A DNA stretch of 64,000 nucleotides from Ascarosepion bandense (lineage: Eukaryota > Mollusca > Cephalopoda > Sepiida > Sepiidae), in assembly GCA_037127315.1 (NCBI GenBank), contig JBBBDQ010001918.1, forward strand, positions 1,126,001-1,190,000, written 5' to 3'. The translations under genes were made by a program, and so were the position numbers. Below, piece after piece: positions 21,988 through 32,905 of this stretch. Numbering within the stretch: the stretch's first letter is position 1; every line of letters starts with the position of its first letter. Below the pieces are notes generated by a model, which was given only the letters and a program-made list of their open reading frames with translations, was not told the DNA's origin and did not search any database.

Positions 21988-22018
<31 letters not shown>
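21440..22018 (-). mobile_element. Penelope-like element family A, truncated second copy
   Basis: Read on the minus strand from a (TA)n tract (about 21995-22018): the endonuclease tail RQILVNNTVILTHTHSKRNL and EAMYIKSKQPTLNKINF to a stop near 21838; a 3' untranslated region with CTGAAGATGGCTCATGTGAG CTGAAAAC; then the displaced N-terminal segment LFSTEIKAKIRRLERLMIKH; and an end at CTGCCTCGATATACT against another (TA)n tract (about 21436-21458). The unit order and right-hand end point are the same as in the 7586-9505 copy. The RT domain is absent because of 5' truncation. Confidence 0.82.
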
Positions 22019-22379
22019 GTGCATGTTTTAGTAGTATAAAAGTCTCTTTGAGAACAAAGCATGTTTGCCATTCTGTTCTGTCCATGAACTACAGTCTTAA
22101 TATATTGTGTGTATAATAATGTTCATGACAGGGGAAATACAAATGGGAGAATAGATCTTTCTACCATAGCTCCCTCTCTTGTTACACACTTTTAATCAGT
22201 CTAATTATACAAGCACCCTTTATAAATGCTTTGTTTGAAAGTAATTTGTTACTGATATTTATTTCATTCCATGATGACACCACTACCATTCACACCTATT
22301 CCTGTAAAGGTTGAAAGACACTAAACCCAAAAAAGTAAAAGTAAGGAAAAGAAACTTGAAAAATCTTTATTTTCTGTCT
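22019..22379. other. spacer
   Basis: Nothing recognised. Confidence 0.4.
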
Positions 22380-22510
22380 TCTTAATTTCTGTTCTTCTTT
22401 TTTCCTCTCCTTAATCATATCTACTTTTTCTTATATTCCCTCACACTCAATAACTCCTTTCATATTAGTGGCTTTGTTGCCTTGCTTGGAGCGAAATAAT
22501 TAAGAAAAAG
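22380..22510 (+). mobile_element. LINE tail, Jockey/CR1 group
   Basis: Only the non-coding end is present: pyrimidine-rich sequence, then GTGGCTTTGTTGCCTTGCTT GGAGCGAAATAATTAAGAAA. This matches the tails at 2456, 52141 and 55345. Confidence 0.6.
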
Positions 22511-23498
22511 AAGGTATGCAGACTGTGTGTGATGGACAGAGAAGCAATCTTTTATAATATAGATTCTTATATCTATAACGTTTACCATCAACAAAGAGCA
22601 GTAGGCATAATTCTACAGCATTTAAAACTAAAACATGCAGCAGTTTATTCATCTAACTACTTAACTCTCATGTAATATAAACATATCAAGGAAAAATGGC
22701 AACTGTTACATTTAAGCTATTAAATTTGCAATTGTCATGAATAATTTAAATGCTTCCTTAAGGGAGGAAATAAATGACAAAAAAAACTAAATAAAATCCT
22801 TATAATCAAATACAATTGTGTTAAGCTGTAGGGAAAAGTTAATGAGTCTGAAAAACCTGCACATCATAAGGTTTACTGAAGGCATTTTACTTCTTGACAA
22901 CATTTGTTTTCCTTGTGATATTGTGATGGTATCCTACAGTTACCTGGAAGCTTTAGCTATTTAAAGAAGCCTTTTTCTTTTTAATAAGATCTCAAGATGA
23001 TTACAACCAATCACAAAAGGCATGACAAAATAAAGTCTAAATTTAAAAAATAACAAGTCAATAAAACACATTCATACACCTTTTCAAAACTCTTCCTCAC
23101 ACTGCTATCAAAAATACATATCTTCTCAATAGCAAAAAGACTACAAGAGAAAATGATGTTTAAAATTTCTTGTTCACTTCAACCAGAAAATGTTACCAGT
23201 TTATACACTTTTTATTTTATTTTCACACAAAAAGAAATACACACATTTGTAATTACAAGTACTTAGATATTTTTAGCTATATCTATGTGTTCATAATCTT
23301 TCTCATTTTCTATTGTAGAAACTGTTTTATAACTGTTCTTTATTTTTTAGCAAATGTCTTTCTTTTAGATATTGGTGTCTACTCTGCTTAGAAAAAAAAA
23401 CAAGCTACTAAGTGACTAAAAACAATTTAACTAGTTTGCTATTGCAAAATTGGTCACCTATAATAGAGCACAACAAAACATAAAATGAATGTCTGTAG
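22511..23498. other. spacer with dispersed repeat shared with 17.2 kb and 13.1 kb
   Basis: 22520-22685 resembles 17175-17345, and 22715-22785 resembles 13120-13195. No gene recognised; 23170-23391 is a chance hydrophobic frame. Confidence 0.4.
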
Positions 23499-23787
23499 TG
23501 TTAGTTAAGTGCCATACATGATACACGCTTGGGTGATCATGTCTCTTTCAAGACATAAGTGGGCAGAAGATTTTCCTGTGGTAGGTTGCCATTACTTTCT
23601 GCAGTAGACTGGTTGCCAAATAAAACTATAGGACCCAATCTGTCCTACTATTTAACTCTAAACTTGAGGGGAAAAGGAGGGATTAATACCTTCCCCAAGG
23701 GTATTTGCGCATAAGTGAATGCAATGAATTTAACTGGAATTTGAACTCTTCTTCTGAGCTGATATCCACTGCACCACAACACATATC
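23499..23787 (-). mobile_element. tRNA-derived SINE
   Basis: Same family as 28388-28696, reverse orientation: GTGCCATACATGATACACGC, a CATGTCTCTTTCAAGACAT hairpin, GCAGTAGACTGGTTGCC, GTATTTGCGCATAAGTGAAT, AATTTGAACTC and the head complement ATATCCACTGCACCACAAC. The B-box region is mutated. Confidence 0.75.
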
Positions 23788-24015
23788 TGCCTCAGGTAGT
23801 GTAGCAGTTATTAACACAGGTAGTAAGATTGGTGTGTCTTGTTCAAATTCTGGTTGAAGTCATTGCATTCACTTATTTACAAATATCCTTCTTTTCTTCA
23901 ACTAGAAGAATGACAACTGTGCAATTTAAAACCTGCAATAGAACAGGCTCAAAGGCCTGCCTGTCTAGCAATATTTAATGGCTAAAACAATAAAAATGTT
24001 GTGACCTGTGTGCTG

Positions 24016-24790
24016 TATTCCTTTAACATGTAGGCGATTATGGCTCTTCACAATTTCCTGTCTTCTGTAGCTCCTAATTAAATTTTTCATTTTGTTAACT
24101 TTTCTGAGCCTTATTCTACCATCCCTTTAAGTTCACTAAGTAGATTATACATTGATTACCTTTTGCATTCATTAAATTTTGTGAGTATCAGATTTTCCAA
24201 GCCCTCTTCATAATGTGCCCTAAAAATCTTAAATCTAAATTCAACTATAAGTTACTTTTTGCTTCCAGTTTATCTAAAATTTTGTCATTGCTTTCATGAT
24301 AAGTCCATGATATTCTTAGCAACCTTCTGTAGAAAGACATTTTTATTGCTTCAAGTCTCTATTTCCTCTGTGGATATATTGTCCAACATTGAGTACCATA
24401 TAGGAGGGGAGGAGTGATATTATGTAATGTTTCAGTACTCTTTTCTTTGTTTTTAACTAACTTTTGTTGGTTCTTAATGCTCTGCTTAGTTTTGGCAATG
24501 CATTTTTCAATAACTCAATATGCCTTCAGATTTCAGTGTCACACTTTCTGGCCTCTTTCCAGATATTTAAATTGTTGTAATTTTTTATTTTGGTATCTCT
24601 ATTTTGTAATTTGCATGTTAGGCTGTTGCATTTGCCAACAACCATGGATTCTATTCTTTTACAATTAGCATTTAGTTCTTTCTTTTTGTTTTCCTTCATT
24701 ACCTTCTGTACAAGTTCTTGTGTTTTTCCTTTTTGTGTCTTCTATCAACACTGAAGTGGAGCAAAGTTGACACCCAATAAATAGTCTGAT
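24016..24790 (-). pseudogene. RTE-type LINE, C-terminal part
   Basis: The minus strand carries VLIEDTKRKNTRTC (after the missing YADD), then CWTIYPQRKQRLEAIKMSFY, RRLLRISWTYHESN, LEAKSNL, LRFLGHIMKRAWKI and a tail homologous to 17790-18200. There are many stops. The left end has the recurring GTAGGCGATTATGGCTCTTC tail. The right end is cut off at YADD by the sequence leading to the mariner insertion. Confidence 0.65.
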
Positions 24791-24816
24791 TTGTTTAAAT
24801 AATATATATATATATA

Positions 24817-26109
24817 TTAGGACCTTGAATAAGTTCTCATGAATTTTCATGAAAAGTAATGTTTTATTTACAAAAATTAGTGAGAAACTTGTCACTGAAA
24901 GTAGTGTCCATCACTAACCACTACTTTTTCTCATCTTTCTAGCAGCAGTAGAATTCCACATCAGAAAAACAACAGGTCTTTTAAGGTTATGCCATTTTTT
25001 TTGTTTTTTTGCATCTTCATAAGAATGAAAGTGCTGCTCAGCCAGGCCATGTACTATTGATTGGAACAAGTGGTAACTGGACAGGGCAATATCTGGTGAA
25101 TATGATGGGTGGGATAGGACTTCCTATTTAAGTGTTTCCAAATAGGTTTTCACCCATTTTGCAGCATGTAGACTAGCATTGCCATTTTGCAAAATCACTT
25201 TGTTATGTCTCTGCTTGTATAGCAGCTGTTTTTTTTTTTTTTTTTCAAAGCTCGGCTCAAATGCATCAATTGTAGTTGATATCAATCTTCTGTCATGGTT
25301 TTGCTCAGTTTGACCAGCTAATAACAAAATATACCCAGCTGATCCCACCAAATGCAAAGCAGAAGCTTTGAACCATGGATGTTCTGCTTTGTTGCCAATT
25401 TTGATGCATGGCCAGGCTTAGTCCATGATCTTTTATGCTTAGGATTATCATAGTATATTTATTTTCATTGCTGAAAATTATTTTCATGCGCATAAGATGA
25501 ACAAAACCTTTCCTTTTCTGCTGTTGAAGCAGCTGCTCCTATGTGGCAAGATACTGTTCAACGTTTCTTGGCTTCAGCTCATACAGCACCCAATGTCCTT
25601 GCTTTTGAATCATTTCTATGTTTTCAAACAATTCGAAACTGTTGTGTGATCAACTCTTAATTATTCTGCAATTTCAGCTTGCACCTGGCACAAGTCTTCA
25701 TGAAGTAATATATTCAATTCTTCGTCTTCTAACATTTTCGGTGTGCCATAACATTTTTCCTCAACATTAAAATTATTGTTTTTGAAGCATCTAAATCATT
25801 TCTGCATGTTGTTTCTGACAGAGCATGGTTGCCATAAGCCACAGCAAGAATTTTGTGTGTTTCACTTGTAGATTTCTTTTGAATAATGTGATGCAGTAAA
25901 ATTCCCCACAAATACACTATCTTTGGCACAAAATTTGACATGTTTAACACTATGACAAAGTTGTTTACACTTTAGCAAAATGACATACACTGATTTTCAA
26001 GCTTTCTGATAATACTTCCTTATAGATGTGTTACCATCTGAAACTACTTGCACATAGTTCTGGAAATGCCATCTGTTGGAAAACACCAAGAACATATTCA
26101 GGATCCTAA
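24817..26109 (-). mobile_element. complete but dead mariner element
   Basis: The boundaries are inverted repeats starting TTAGGACCTTGAATAAGTTC at 24817 and TTAGGATCCTGAATATGTTC reading inward from 26109. Both ends are flanked by TA, the target duplication of this superfamily. Length is 1293 bp, the usual size for mariner. The left TA lies at the end of a (TA)n tract (24800-24816). The transposase is on the minus strand. Confidence 0.92.
24890..25950 (-). pseudogene. mariner transposase, frameshifted
   Basis: The enzyme family excises the element and inserts it at TA using a DD34D catalytic triad. The start is MSNFVPKIVYLWGILLHHII with QKKSTSETHKILAVAYGNHA and LSETTCR (helix-turn-helix part). 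After frame changes come EELNILLHEDLCQVQAEIAE, MIQKQGHWVLYELKPRNVEQ, VHLMR, PKHKRSWTKPGHASKLATK-type text, SAGYILLLAGQTEQNHDRRL, YKQRHNKVILQNGNASLHAA (second Asp region changed to Asn) and WEKVVVSDGHYF at the end. Several frameshifts and the altered QNGNA triad position show it cannot act. Confidence 0.85.
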
Positions 26110-26249
26110 TATGTATGTATATTGAAAATAAATTACTGATTTTATATAATCAGTTAGCTGTGAGAATATTTATGATACTAGGATTTCAGTCACAGTTACT
26201 CAAGTCAACTTGCACTACAACAATTATTTTCTAATAAATATTTCAAGCA

Positions 26250-27820
26250 AAGTTGGTAATGAACAGTCTTATTCTATTTACATGTTAGTTTGTATAATAA
26301 TACTATATTGGAAGCCAGTCTTATGGCTAGTACAAAATTACTCCTATGGACAGTCTTATTCTATTTACATGCTAGGACCCTGGGCATGATGATAAACTGC
26401 ATCTGGCAGCAAGGCCAGTGGTCAGGAGGCTTTTGAGAAGCACAACACCATCTTTTAATTGCTGCTGTTTCCAGGACCATCCTGTCCTGGTGTGGTAGCA
26501 CCTGTTACAGTCCAAGCTATAGACAAATAGTAAACCCCCAAGCTATGGTCAAAACACAATGAAAGTATAAAAATAGATTTTTATAGTAAAAATAATAGCA
26601 ATACACTTAAAAAAGAATATACTACCAGCAATACATAAAAAAAAAATGAATATTAACAGCAATATATTTCTGAAAAAAATATTACCAGTATTTACATTTT
26701 TGAAAAAGAAAAAGAGATATATTAGCAGCAATACATTTTTGAAAAACAAAAATAATAAAACTAAACTATCTGGAGTAGATAGACTAAACTATCGTGGAGT
26801 AGATAGATAGATAGACTAAACTATCGCCCGGTTTACACTCCACCCATGTCTATTGAACAGGTGAAAAGGCTCATCCCTTGTTTCCTGTTTAGGATGTGAT
26901 TTTCGGCTTTCTCTTTTCCAATCTTTTCACTCTTACGCAGCCCCTTGCTCATCAGTGGCATTACCGCCTTGCTCGGTGTGATATGATTAAAAAAAAAAAA
27001 TTACCAGCAATATTGAAACAGACTTATTCTTTTTACATGTTAATCTGTATACTTTTATGGATGCCAGTTTTATGGCAAGTACAACTTGCTGATATGAACA
27101 GCCTTATTCTATTTACATGTTAGGTTACATCATTCTTATTCTAGTCTTATGGTTAGTACAAAGTTGCACATACAAATACCCTTATTCTTTTTATGTGTTA
27201 GACGACATCAGCCTTTTTGCATGCCAATCTTATGGCTAGTGCAAAGTTGCTCATATGAACAGCCTTGTTCTATTTACATGTTAAACTGTAATACTTATTT
27301 GGTTGCCATTCTTATTCATAGCCTCATTTGCATGTTAGTCTGTACAATTCTTTTTTGCATGCCAAGTAGTAGAATATTGCTCCTATGAAAAACCTTATTT
27401 TATTTATGTGTTAGGCATTATAATTCTTTTGTTTTGGATTCCAAACTTATGACTAGTACAAAGTTGCTTATATAAACAACCTTATTCTATTTATATGTTA
27501 GATTGCATAATACTTTTTGCATGTTAATCTTATGTCTATGACAATGTTGCTCATATGAACAGCCTTATTCTATTTACATATTAACATGTATTATTCTTTC
27601 TGTATGCAATCTTATGGCTACTACAATTTTGCTTATATGACTTGCATTGTTCTGTTTACTATGTAGTTGTATATTTCTTTTTTGGATGCCATTCTCATGG
27701 CTTGTACAAAGTAGCTTATATAAACAACCTTATTGTATTTACATGTTAGGCTGTATAATTCTTTTTTTGAATGCCAATCTTATGGCTAGTATAAAGTTGC
27801 TCCAATGAGCTGCCATATTA
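26250..27820. repeat. 82-bp satellite array, interrupted
   Basis: About ten imperfect units carry CTTATTCTATTTACATGTTA, GGCTGTATAATTCTTTTTTG, GATGCCAATCTTATGGCTAG, TACAAAGTTGCTCATATGAA. Two units lie at 26250-26378 and the rest at 27012-27820. The gap (26379-27003) is an inserted composite of other repeats. The right end is cut cleanly by the TIR of the element at 27823. Confidence 0.75.
26379..27003. mobile_element. insertion in the satellite: minisatellite family (-) plus LINE tail (+)
   Basis: 26440-26770 is a reverse copy of the 3800-4130 family (GTGTGGTAGCACCTGTTACA, then A-rich TACCAGCAATACATTTTTGA units). A short TAGA repeat (about 26775-26825) and a plus-sense LINE tail (GTGGCATTACCGCCTTGCTC GGTGTGATATGATTAAAAAA, about 26957-27001) follow. 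Confidence 0.5.
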
Positions 27821-28029
27821 TACAGTGTGTGATGGATTAATTGTTGCCATTTTATATTTTTTATTTTATGCCTGTGCTTTGCTTGTTTTTTATTTTGTCA
27901 ACTGCATAATATAATAGGGTCAGTTGGGAACCATTTGTGAGAAAACGAACACCATGACTCAATTCACTCTGCTAAAAATTTGAAAACAGCTGCTTTTATG
28001 CTTGGCATTTGCACTGGAACATTCTATAT

Positions 28030-28983
28030 AAACATGTCAGAGTTTTTGGGTATCAATCTGAAGTCAGTGCAGAGGATTTGGAAAGCGTTGGATGATTCTA
28101 ATGGTGATTAGAAAGGAGCTTCTTTGGTTGTTGCTGAGATCCAGGCTATGATTGATAATGATCCCTCCAAGTCTATCATGTTCATAGCCAGGGACATAGA
28201 TGTGTGAATTTCTTATTAGGCTGATAGTGCATTTAGACATTATATATTTCTCATATAACATAGAAAAGGGAAAATTTTTATCCAAAGCCACTAAGGACAA
28301 TAAGAAAGACAGCACCTTTAGCATGTAGTGATATGTTGGGTCAAAAGGGTGGCTGCTGGAAGACCTTATGTCTGGTAACAGAACTCTGTCAGTCAGTCAG
28401 TCAAGTGCCATATGTGATACACGCTTGGGCGATCATGTCTCGAAAGAGACATGACTGACTGGGCAGAAGATTATCCCGCAGTAGGTTGCCATTGCTTTCT
28501 GCAGTAGACTGGTTGCCGACCAAGGCTATAGAACCCAATCTGTCCTGCTATTTAACCCATAACTGGAAGGAAGAGATGGATTAATACCTTTCCCAAGGGT
28601 ATTTGCACATAAGTGAATACAATGGATTCAACTGGAATTTGAACTCGGCTCCCCGGTTTCTCATTCTGAGCCAATATCCACTGTACCTCAACGCATACCA
28701 TGCCATAAAAACACAAGAACAGTTATGGCTGTCAGACAATTTCTGCAAACACATCTCTCCTTACATCTGGTCACCTAACTCCCCAAACCCCCCTTGTTTA
28801 TTATGTGTGGGTGCAGTGGAGCAAGAGACCAATAAAACATCTTTTGACACCAACGATGAATTGACATCAAGGATTATGGCAGTGTTTACCAACTTAAACA
28901 ATAGGACTGACCAAAAGAGTTGCAAGAGATTCCGAAGTCGTCTGAAGGCTATGGTTGAAGTCACTGACAATTTTATTGAATAA
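28030..28983 (+). pseudogene. mariner-type transposase remnant
   Basis: The plus strand shows SEFLGINLKSVQRIWKALDD, then AEIQAMIDNDPSKSIMFIAR, followed by a large deletion to VKRVAAGRPYVWQQNSV, the start of the second catalytic motif. The frame is interrupted by the SINE at 28388-28696 and resumes PCHKNTRT / LWLSDNFCKHISPYIWSPNS (third catalytic region, with the SPDxNPLD-type motif decayed to SPNPP). It ends with FTNLNNRTDQKSCKRFRSRL and a stop at 28983. Family: Tc1/mariner superfamily with a DDxD triad. It is inactive. Confidence 0.8.
28388..28696 (-). mobile_element. tRNA-derived SINE, well preserved
   Basis: On the minus strand the element starts GCGTTGAGGTACAGTGGATA with a tRNA-like head, then a B-box-like GAGTTCAAATTCCAG. 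The body holds TGTATTCACTTATGTGCAAA, TACCCTTGGGAAAGG, GGGTTAAATAGCAGGACAGA and CAACCAGTCTACTGCAGAAA, followed by a hairpin made by CATGTCTCTTTCGAGACATG. The right end is CAGTCAGTCAGT. The best head copy, at 47537, confirms Pol III boxes. Inserted within the mariner-type transposase. Confidence 0.85.
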
Positions 28984-29094
28984 ATTTACTCTTTAGTATT
29001 TCAAGATATTTTTATGTAATTTTGGTAAATATATCTGTTAAAATGAGAGGTCAGTGTTATTTTCCATTTTTCAATTTATCCTTCATACCCTGTA

Positions 29095-29401
29095 TATAAA
29101 CATGTGTACTATAATAAATCTTACAATTGGCTTGATAAAGTTCCTCAGTGGACAAAACTCATCAGCTAAGAATATTTTAACATCTTTTTATTCATGTGTG
29201 TATATATATATAGATATATATAGATATATATAGTTTTGTACTTCTTAACTCTGACAGTCTCACCAACTTGCCATTATAGTACTTTTGATCTCATATCTTG
29301 CCATAGCTAGTTTTTTCTATTCTTTCCACTTTCAGTAAAAAGCATTACTTATAATTATGCTATTATATAAGACCTTAATAGCTTTCTTTCCTTTATGTTA
29401 G
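29095..29401. other. spacer and intron end
   Basis: Contains a short (TATAGATA)n run at about 29202-29232 and the acceptor tract before 29402. Confidence 0.4.
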
Positions 29402-29538
29402 TATATTCACAGCGTCATCAATCAGTTGTACAGGTTGTGGAAGAACTGGAAACCAGCATTTGGTTCACTGACCATCTATGTGTATTTTTTTGGATATTTA
29501 CTCAACTCAGTTACTCCTGTAAGGCAGGATACAAAATG
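29402..29538 (+). CDS. candidate exon 2 of unidentified multi-exon gene
   Basis: 137 nt between an acceptor (CTTTCTTTCCTTTATGTTAG, ending 29401) and a strong donor (AAATG|GTGAGT at 29539). The phase compatible with its neighbours starts with two bases completing a codon from 7057 and then encodes YSQRHQSVVQVVEELETSIW, FTDHLCVFFWIFTQLSYSCK, AGYKM. A second open frame (IHSVINQLYRLWKNWK...) would create a TGA on joining to 44713, so it is disfavoured. No domain recognised; mixed hydrophobic/charged composition suggests a globular protein. Confidence 0.5.
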
Positions 29539-29649
29539 GTGAGTAGAATTAAAAATGAATCTATCTCTAATTGGAAAATAATATTTTTTTCATTTGGTTT
29601 GTTTAACAGCATATCAACTACTTATGAATCATTTTATTGCAAAATTTAG

Positions 29650-29935
29650 TTTTCTTAGGAGCTTTAGTAATTTTTTTAACTATTAACATCTATTGCTGAA
29701 AATTTGTTTTACTATTAACATCTAGTGCTGGAAATTTTACTATAAAAATTTATTTCATAGTATTTTGACCCCAGTTTGTAAGTTCACTATTTATCCATAG
29801 CTGGGACCCTAACAGGTGTTACCACCCTGCGTTGGGTATGGATCTGGGAGCAATAGCAATTAAGATATGGTTCCAGGCTCCTCAAAACCTCTAATCTTCT
29901 GATCAGTGGCCTTGATATCAGATGTAGTATATCAT
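29650..29935 (+). repeat. dispersed minisatellite-plus-tail family, second copy
   Basis: TTACTATTAACATCTATTGC TGAAAATTTG-type units, then AGCTGGGACCCTAACAGGTG TTACCACCCTG. Same composite as 3800-4130. Confidence 0.5.
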
Positions 29936-30089
29936 CATAATGATAATTATCAGATATTTATGAAAAATCTTTATCAGGTTCTATCTTAGAAATGATTTTG
30001 TCAATTTAAAAACTTTTGAGTGATAATTGATTTTTTTTACTGAACCTACAGTAAATTTGAAATTAAATTTTAATATTATTTTTATATCC

Positions 30090-30440
30090 TTTAAGAATGT
30101 AGACAATCACAGCTCTCCACGGCCTACTTTTCTTTAATATCTGCAATCTGTACATTGCAACAATTTTTATTGTTTTTTCTTGCTCCCTTCATAATTTTGA
30201 ATTCAGAATTATCCTTTTCATGGATTGGTTACCAGTCAAAAGAAGAGAGCTCATTTTTCCCTTTCATTTTAGCCATATTCCCAAGAATAATTTGTTGCAA
30301 TGTATAAATTGCAGATATTAAGAACAATTTTCCATTTTATTATATCTGTGTCTGGGAGCAGAAGAGAAATTCATGCCCTTCCCAAACTGCAATTTGAACT
30401 TTCTAATTCTATGTCTTTCATGTTAACCATTAATCCATGA
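30090..30440 (-). mobile_element. degenerate SINE-like sequence
   Basis: Contains the 'GTAGACAATCACAGCTCTCC' tail motif seen at 58.8 and 56.3 kb, a GATTGGTTACCAGTCAAAAG block like the SINE 'actggttgccaacca' core, and a tRNA-head-like AATTTGAACT...CATGACACTACC end. Strongly eroded. Confidence 0.4.
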
Positions 30441-30589
30441 CACTACCTCACTTTTAATATCCTGAACATTTCAATGAGCATGATTTATACAAGTATGATA
30501 TGGGCACATTTCTGATTATTCACTGCAAATGTTATTAGTTAATTAAAAGGTCAGGTTGTATTTCTGATTAAAACAAGAGTAAAAGTCCA

Positions 30590-31215
30590 AATTCTTCTTT
30601 TTCTATGTTTTCCTCTGTTTTTCTTGCCTTCACTCTTTCTTGTGAGTATCACATTTTTTAAGCCCTCTGACCTCATTATGTGCCATAGAAGTTATAACTA
30701 TCATTCTGATGTCAAGAATAAGAGCCTTTTTTTCCCCATTTTCTCTAAAAGTTTGTTATTGCTTACATGTTTGGTCTGTGGTATTCTCAGAATCCTTCTG
30801 TAAAACCACATTTCTGTTGCTTCAAGTATCTTCTTAATCTGTGAGGAGATTGTCCAGCATTCACAACTATCTAGAAAGACTGATATTACCTAACAATTCA
30901 GTATTCTCTTTTGTTTCAAATAAAATTTTCCTATTTTTTAATGCTCTGCTTTAGCTTTCAAATATATCTTTCAATAACCCAATATGCCTTTGTATTTCAG
31001 TACCACATTTTCTGTTCTCTGTTAGAACACTTCCTGGATATTTACATTGTTGTACTTTTGATTTTGATATTTCTGATTTCTAATTTGTACTGTTTGGTTG
31101 TTCCTTTTGTTAAAAACATGAATTCTGTCTTCTTGCAATTCATATTTATTCTTTTCCTTTTGTTTTCTTTCACTACCTTCTGTAAGAGTTTTCTTGAATA
31201 AAACTAGATCATCCC
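30590..31215 (-). pseudogene. RTE-type LINE, C-terminal part
   Basis: Minus strand: DDLVLFKKTLTEGSERKQKE (the YADD remnant at its start), a divergent VQIRNQKYQNQKYNNVNIQE, then NCVISVFLDSCECWTISSQI, KKILEATEMWFYRRILRIPQ and LWHIMRSEGLKNVILTRKSE. It parallels 24016-24790 and 17790-18600. Numerous stops. The upstream half is missing, as expected of a 5'-truncated LINE insertion. Confidence 0.67.
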
Positions 31216-31929
31216 TACCACAAAGGGGAGCTGGCAAATTTGATGGGTATATAGATGTTAATGTTACATGGTTGTGTGTATTTTATGTGGGTGTCTGTTC
31301 ATATATAAACAATTAAAGAAACATGTAAAAACTTTAGTTTCTCCCATGGCCCATTTATTCGTTCTTTTTATATAAACTGATGAAATAAAGTTCTTAATGT
31401 ATCTTGGTTATGTTCTTTTTCTTTTCAGTCCAGAAGTTAGGGTAAGTTTTGTATTAATGGTCAAGCTAAGTTAAGCTTTGCACAGAGTTGGAACAATCAA
31501 AGAAAAGTTTTTTATAGACATAACAAGCAATGTTTGACAAAAACCAAGTTGAATAATCATATTTCCAGTTCCTTTACTCTTAACATCATGGGAATGTATT
31601 TCTTGCTCTTTTTTTGTTATTATTAGAGAAAATGTTTGCATTTTATAAATTTAAACAATACCATCTAGCAACATTTTATGAAACCAAGTGCAGTAATCAT
31701 ATATCTGGTTCCTTTACTCTAAGCATCATAATAAAATGAATTTCTCATTATTATGATTTTATTTATCAATTTTATTTAATTTTCCCAGAGGTATCAATGT
31801 TTATGTTTGATTAAAACATTGACATTTTCATATATCCTATTTTCAGTTAGCTATTCATCAGCTAAAAGAAAGGGTGGGTATATTGTGCTTCTCATGTACA
31901 TAACAATGGCATATCCTTCTCATTTTATT
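31216..31929. other. intron sequence with splice-like sites
   Basis: A very strong acceptor tract (TTCTTTTTCTTTTCAG, ends 31428) is followed only 13 nt later by G|GTAAGT (31442), a possible micro-exon. Another acceptor (CCTATTTTCAG, ends about 31846) precedes 26-27 nt and GTGGGT. Neither is needed to keep the 29402-44713 reading frame. Confidence 0.35.
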
Positions 31930-32115
31930 GTAGAATATAGTGCAATAGCTTCAATATGTTCGTGTTGCTGTTGTGGTTTCTATAGCAAGCAGGCTTTTTA
32001 CAAGGTGGTGTTTTCAGCTGCATGCCCAACCGGTTTTGGATTCAGAGTTACCTTTTTCCTAGACTAGTTGCTAAACAAGGGTAGAATATCCAGTCTTCCT
32101 TGCTATTTAACCTTT
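31930..32115 (-). mobile_element. second SINE type, degenerate
   Basis: TTTTTACAAGGTGGTGTTTT CAGC...GCATGCCCAACC, then TAGACTAGTTGCTAAACAAG and CTTGCTATTTAACC. The last two blocks match the core of the common SINE family in reverse orientation. Confidence 0.42.
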
Positions 32116-32789
32116 AAATGTCTACTGTTCTATTTGTGGAACATATTTTAAAGCATACACTTTTAATACCAAACAAAACATTAATTTTGACTCAATTCTG
32201 ATATTTCATCAATATTATACATGAAAAAGACTAAAATACAATATGTGCTTATATATTTTGTTAAAATGCACAGCAGCACAAATCAAAAGGCAAGTCAGAT
32301 TTAAATTTCTAAGTTCATCACAGATAATTGTCTTACAAGACAATAGCCTAGTAGATTACAGTATTGGTTTGTGAATTTGTTGACAATCCCTGGCAGTGTA
32401 TACTTGGTGGAAATGGGAACACAATAACTGAGCAGTGTTAAAAATAAGAACAAGACCTAGACATGGTCAATGGAACAAAAACAGTTTACACTATAGATTG
32501 AATAATGGTTTCGGTTCAATATTCACTGCAGGTTACTTAGATTGAATGAAGGTCAGAAGTATTATAAAAATAGCAAGGATGTTTAAATGTAAATAAAACT
32601 ATTATTATTGAAAATTAACATCTGTGATCATGTTATCTACTTTGATAACCTTTTTAATGACTATTCCATTAGTGAAACATAATTTAAAACATTTTTTTAT
32701 ATCAGATAGACATCTTAAAATTAACACTCTTCTGGTATAAAAAATGTCTTGAAATATATTCCACCAGTAGAATGATGGGCACTAAAATG
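32116..32789. other. spacer with repeat shared with 44.2 kb
   Basis: About 32400-32600 (GGAAATGGGAACACAATAAC TGAGCAGTGTTAAAAATAAG) resembles 44265-44475. No gene seen. Confidence 0.4.
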
Positions 32790-32905
32790 TTAACTCAGAC
32801 ATGGAGGTAGAAGAAATGGATTCATAACTTTCCCAAGAGTATTTGTGTGTGAGTGAATATATAAACTTTGGTTTGAATTTGAACATCATGTTAACTATGC
32901 TATGT
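32790..32905 (-). mobile_element. SINE fragment
   Basis: AGAAATGGATTCATAACTTT CCCAAGAGTATTTGTGTGTG AGTGAAT and TTTGAATTTGAACATC match the body and B-box side of the SINE at 28388. Confidence 0.5.

Larger units (their letters stand above)
27823..29092 (+). mobile_element. mariner-type element split by a SINE
   Basis: The left end CAGTGTGTGATGGATTAATT (27823) and the right end read inward CAGGGTATGAAGGATAAATT (from 29092) form inverted repeats, both flanked by TA. Internal sequence encodes a decayed mariner-type transposase. The total of 1270 bp includes a SINE of about 309 bp, and the catalytic core is partly deleted. Confidence 0.82.

Noticed and set aside
26250..27820. CRISPR-like array of regular repeats
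   Set aside because: The units are contiguous diverged 82-bp satellite monomers with no repeat/spacer alternation, in an animal sequence.
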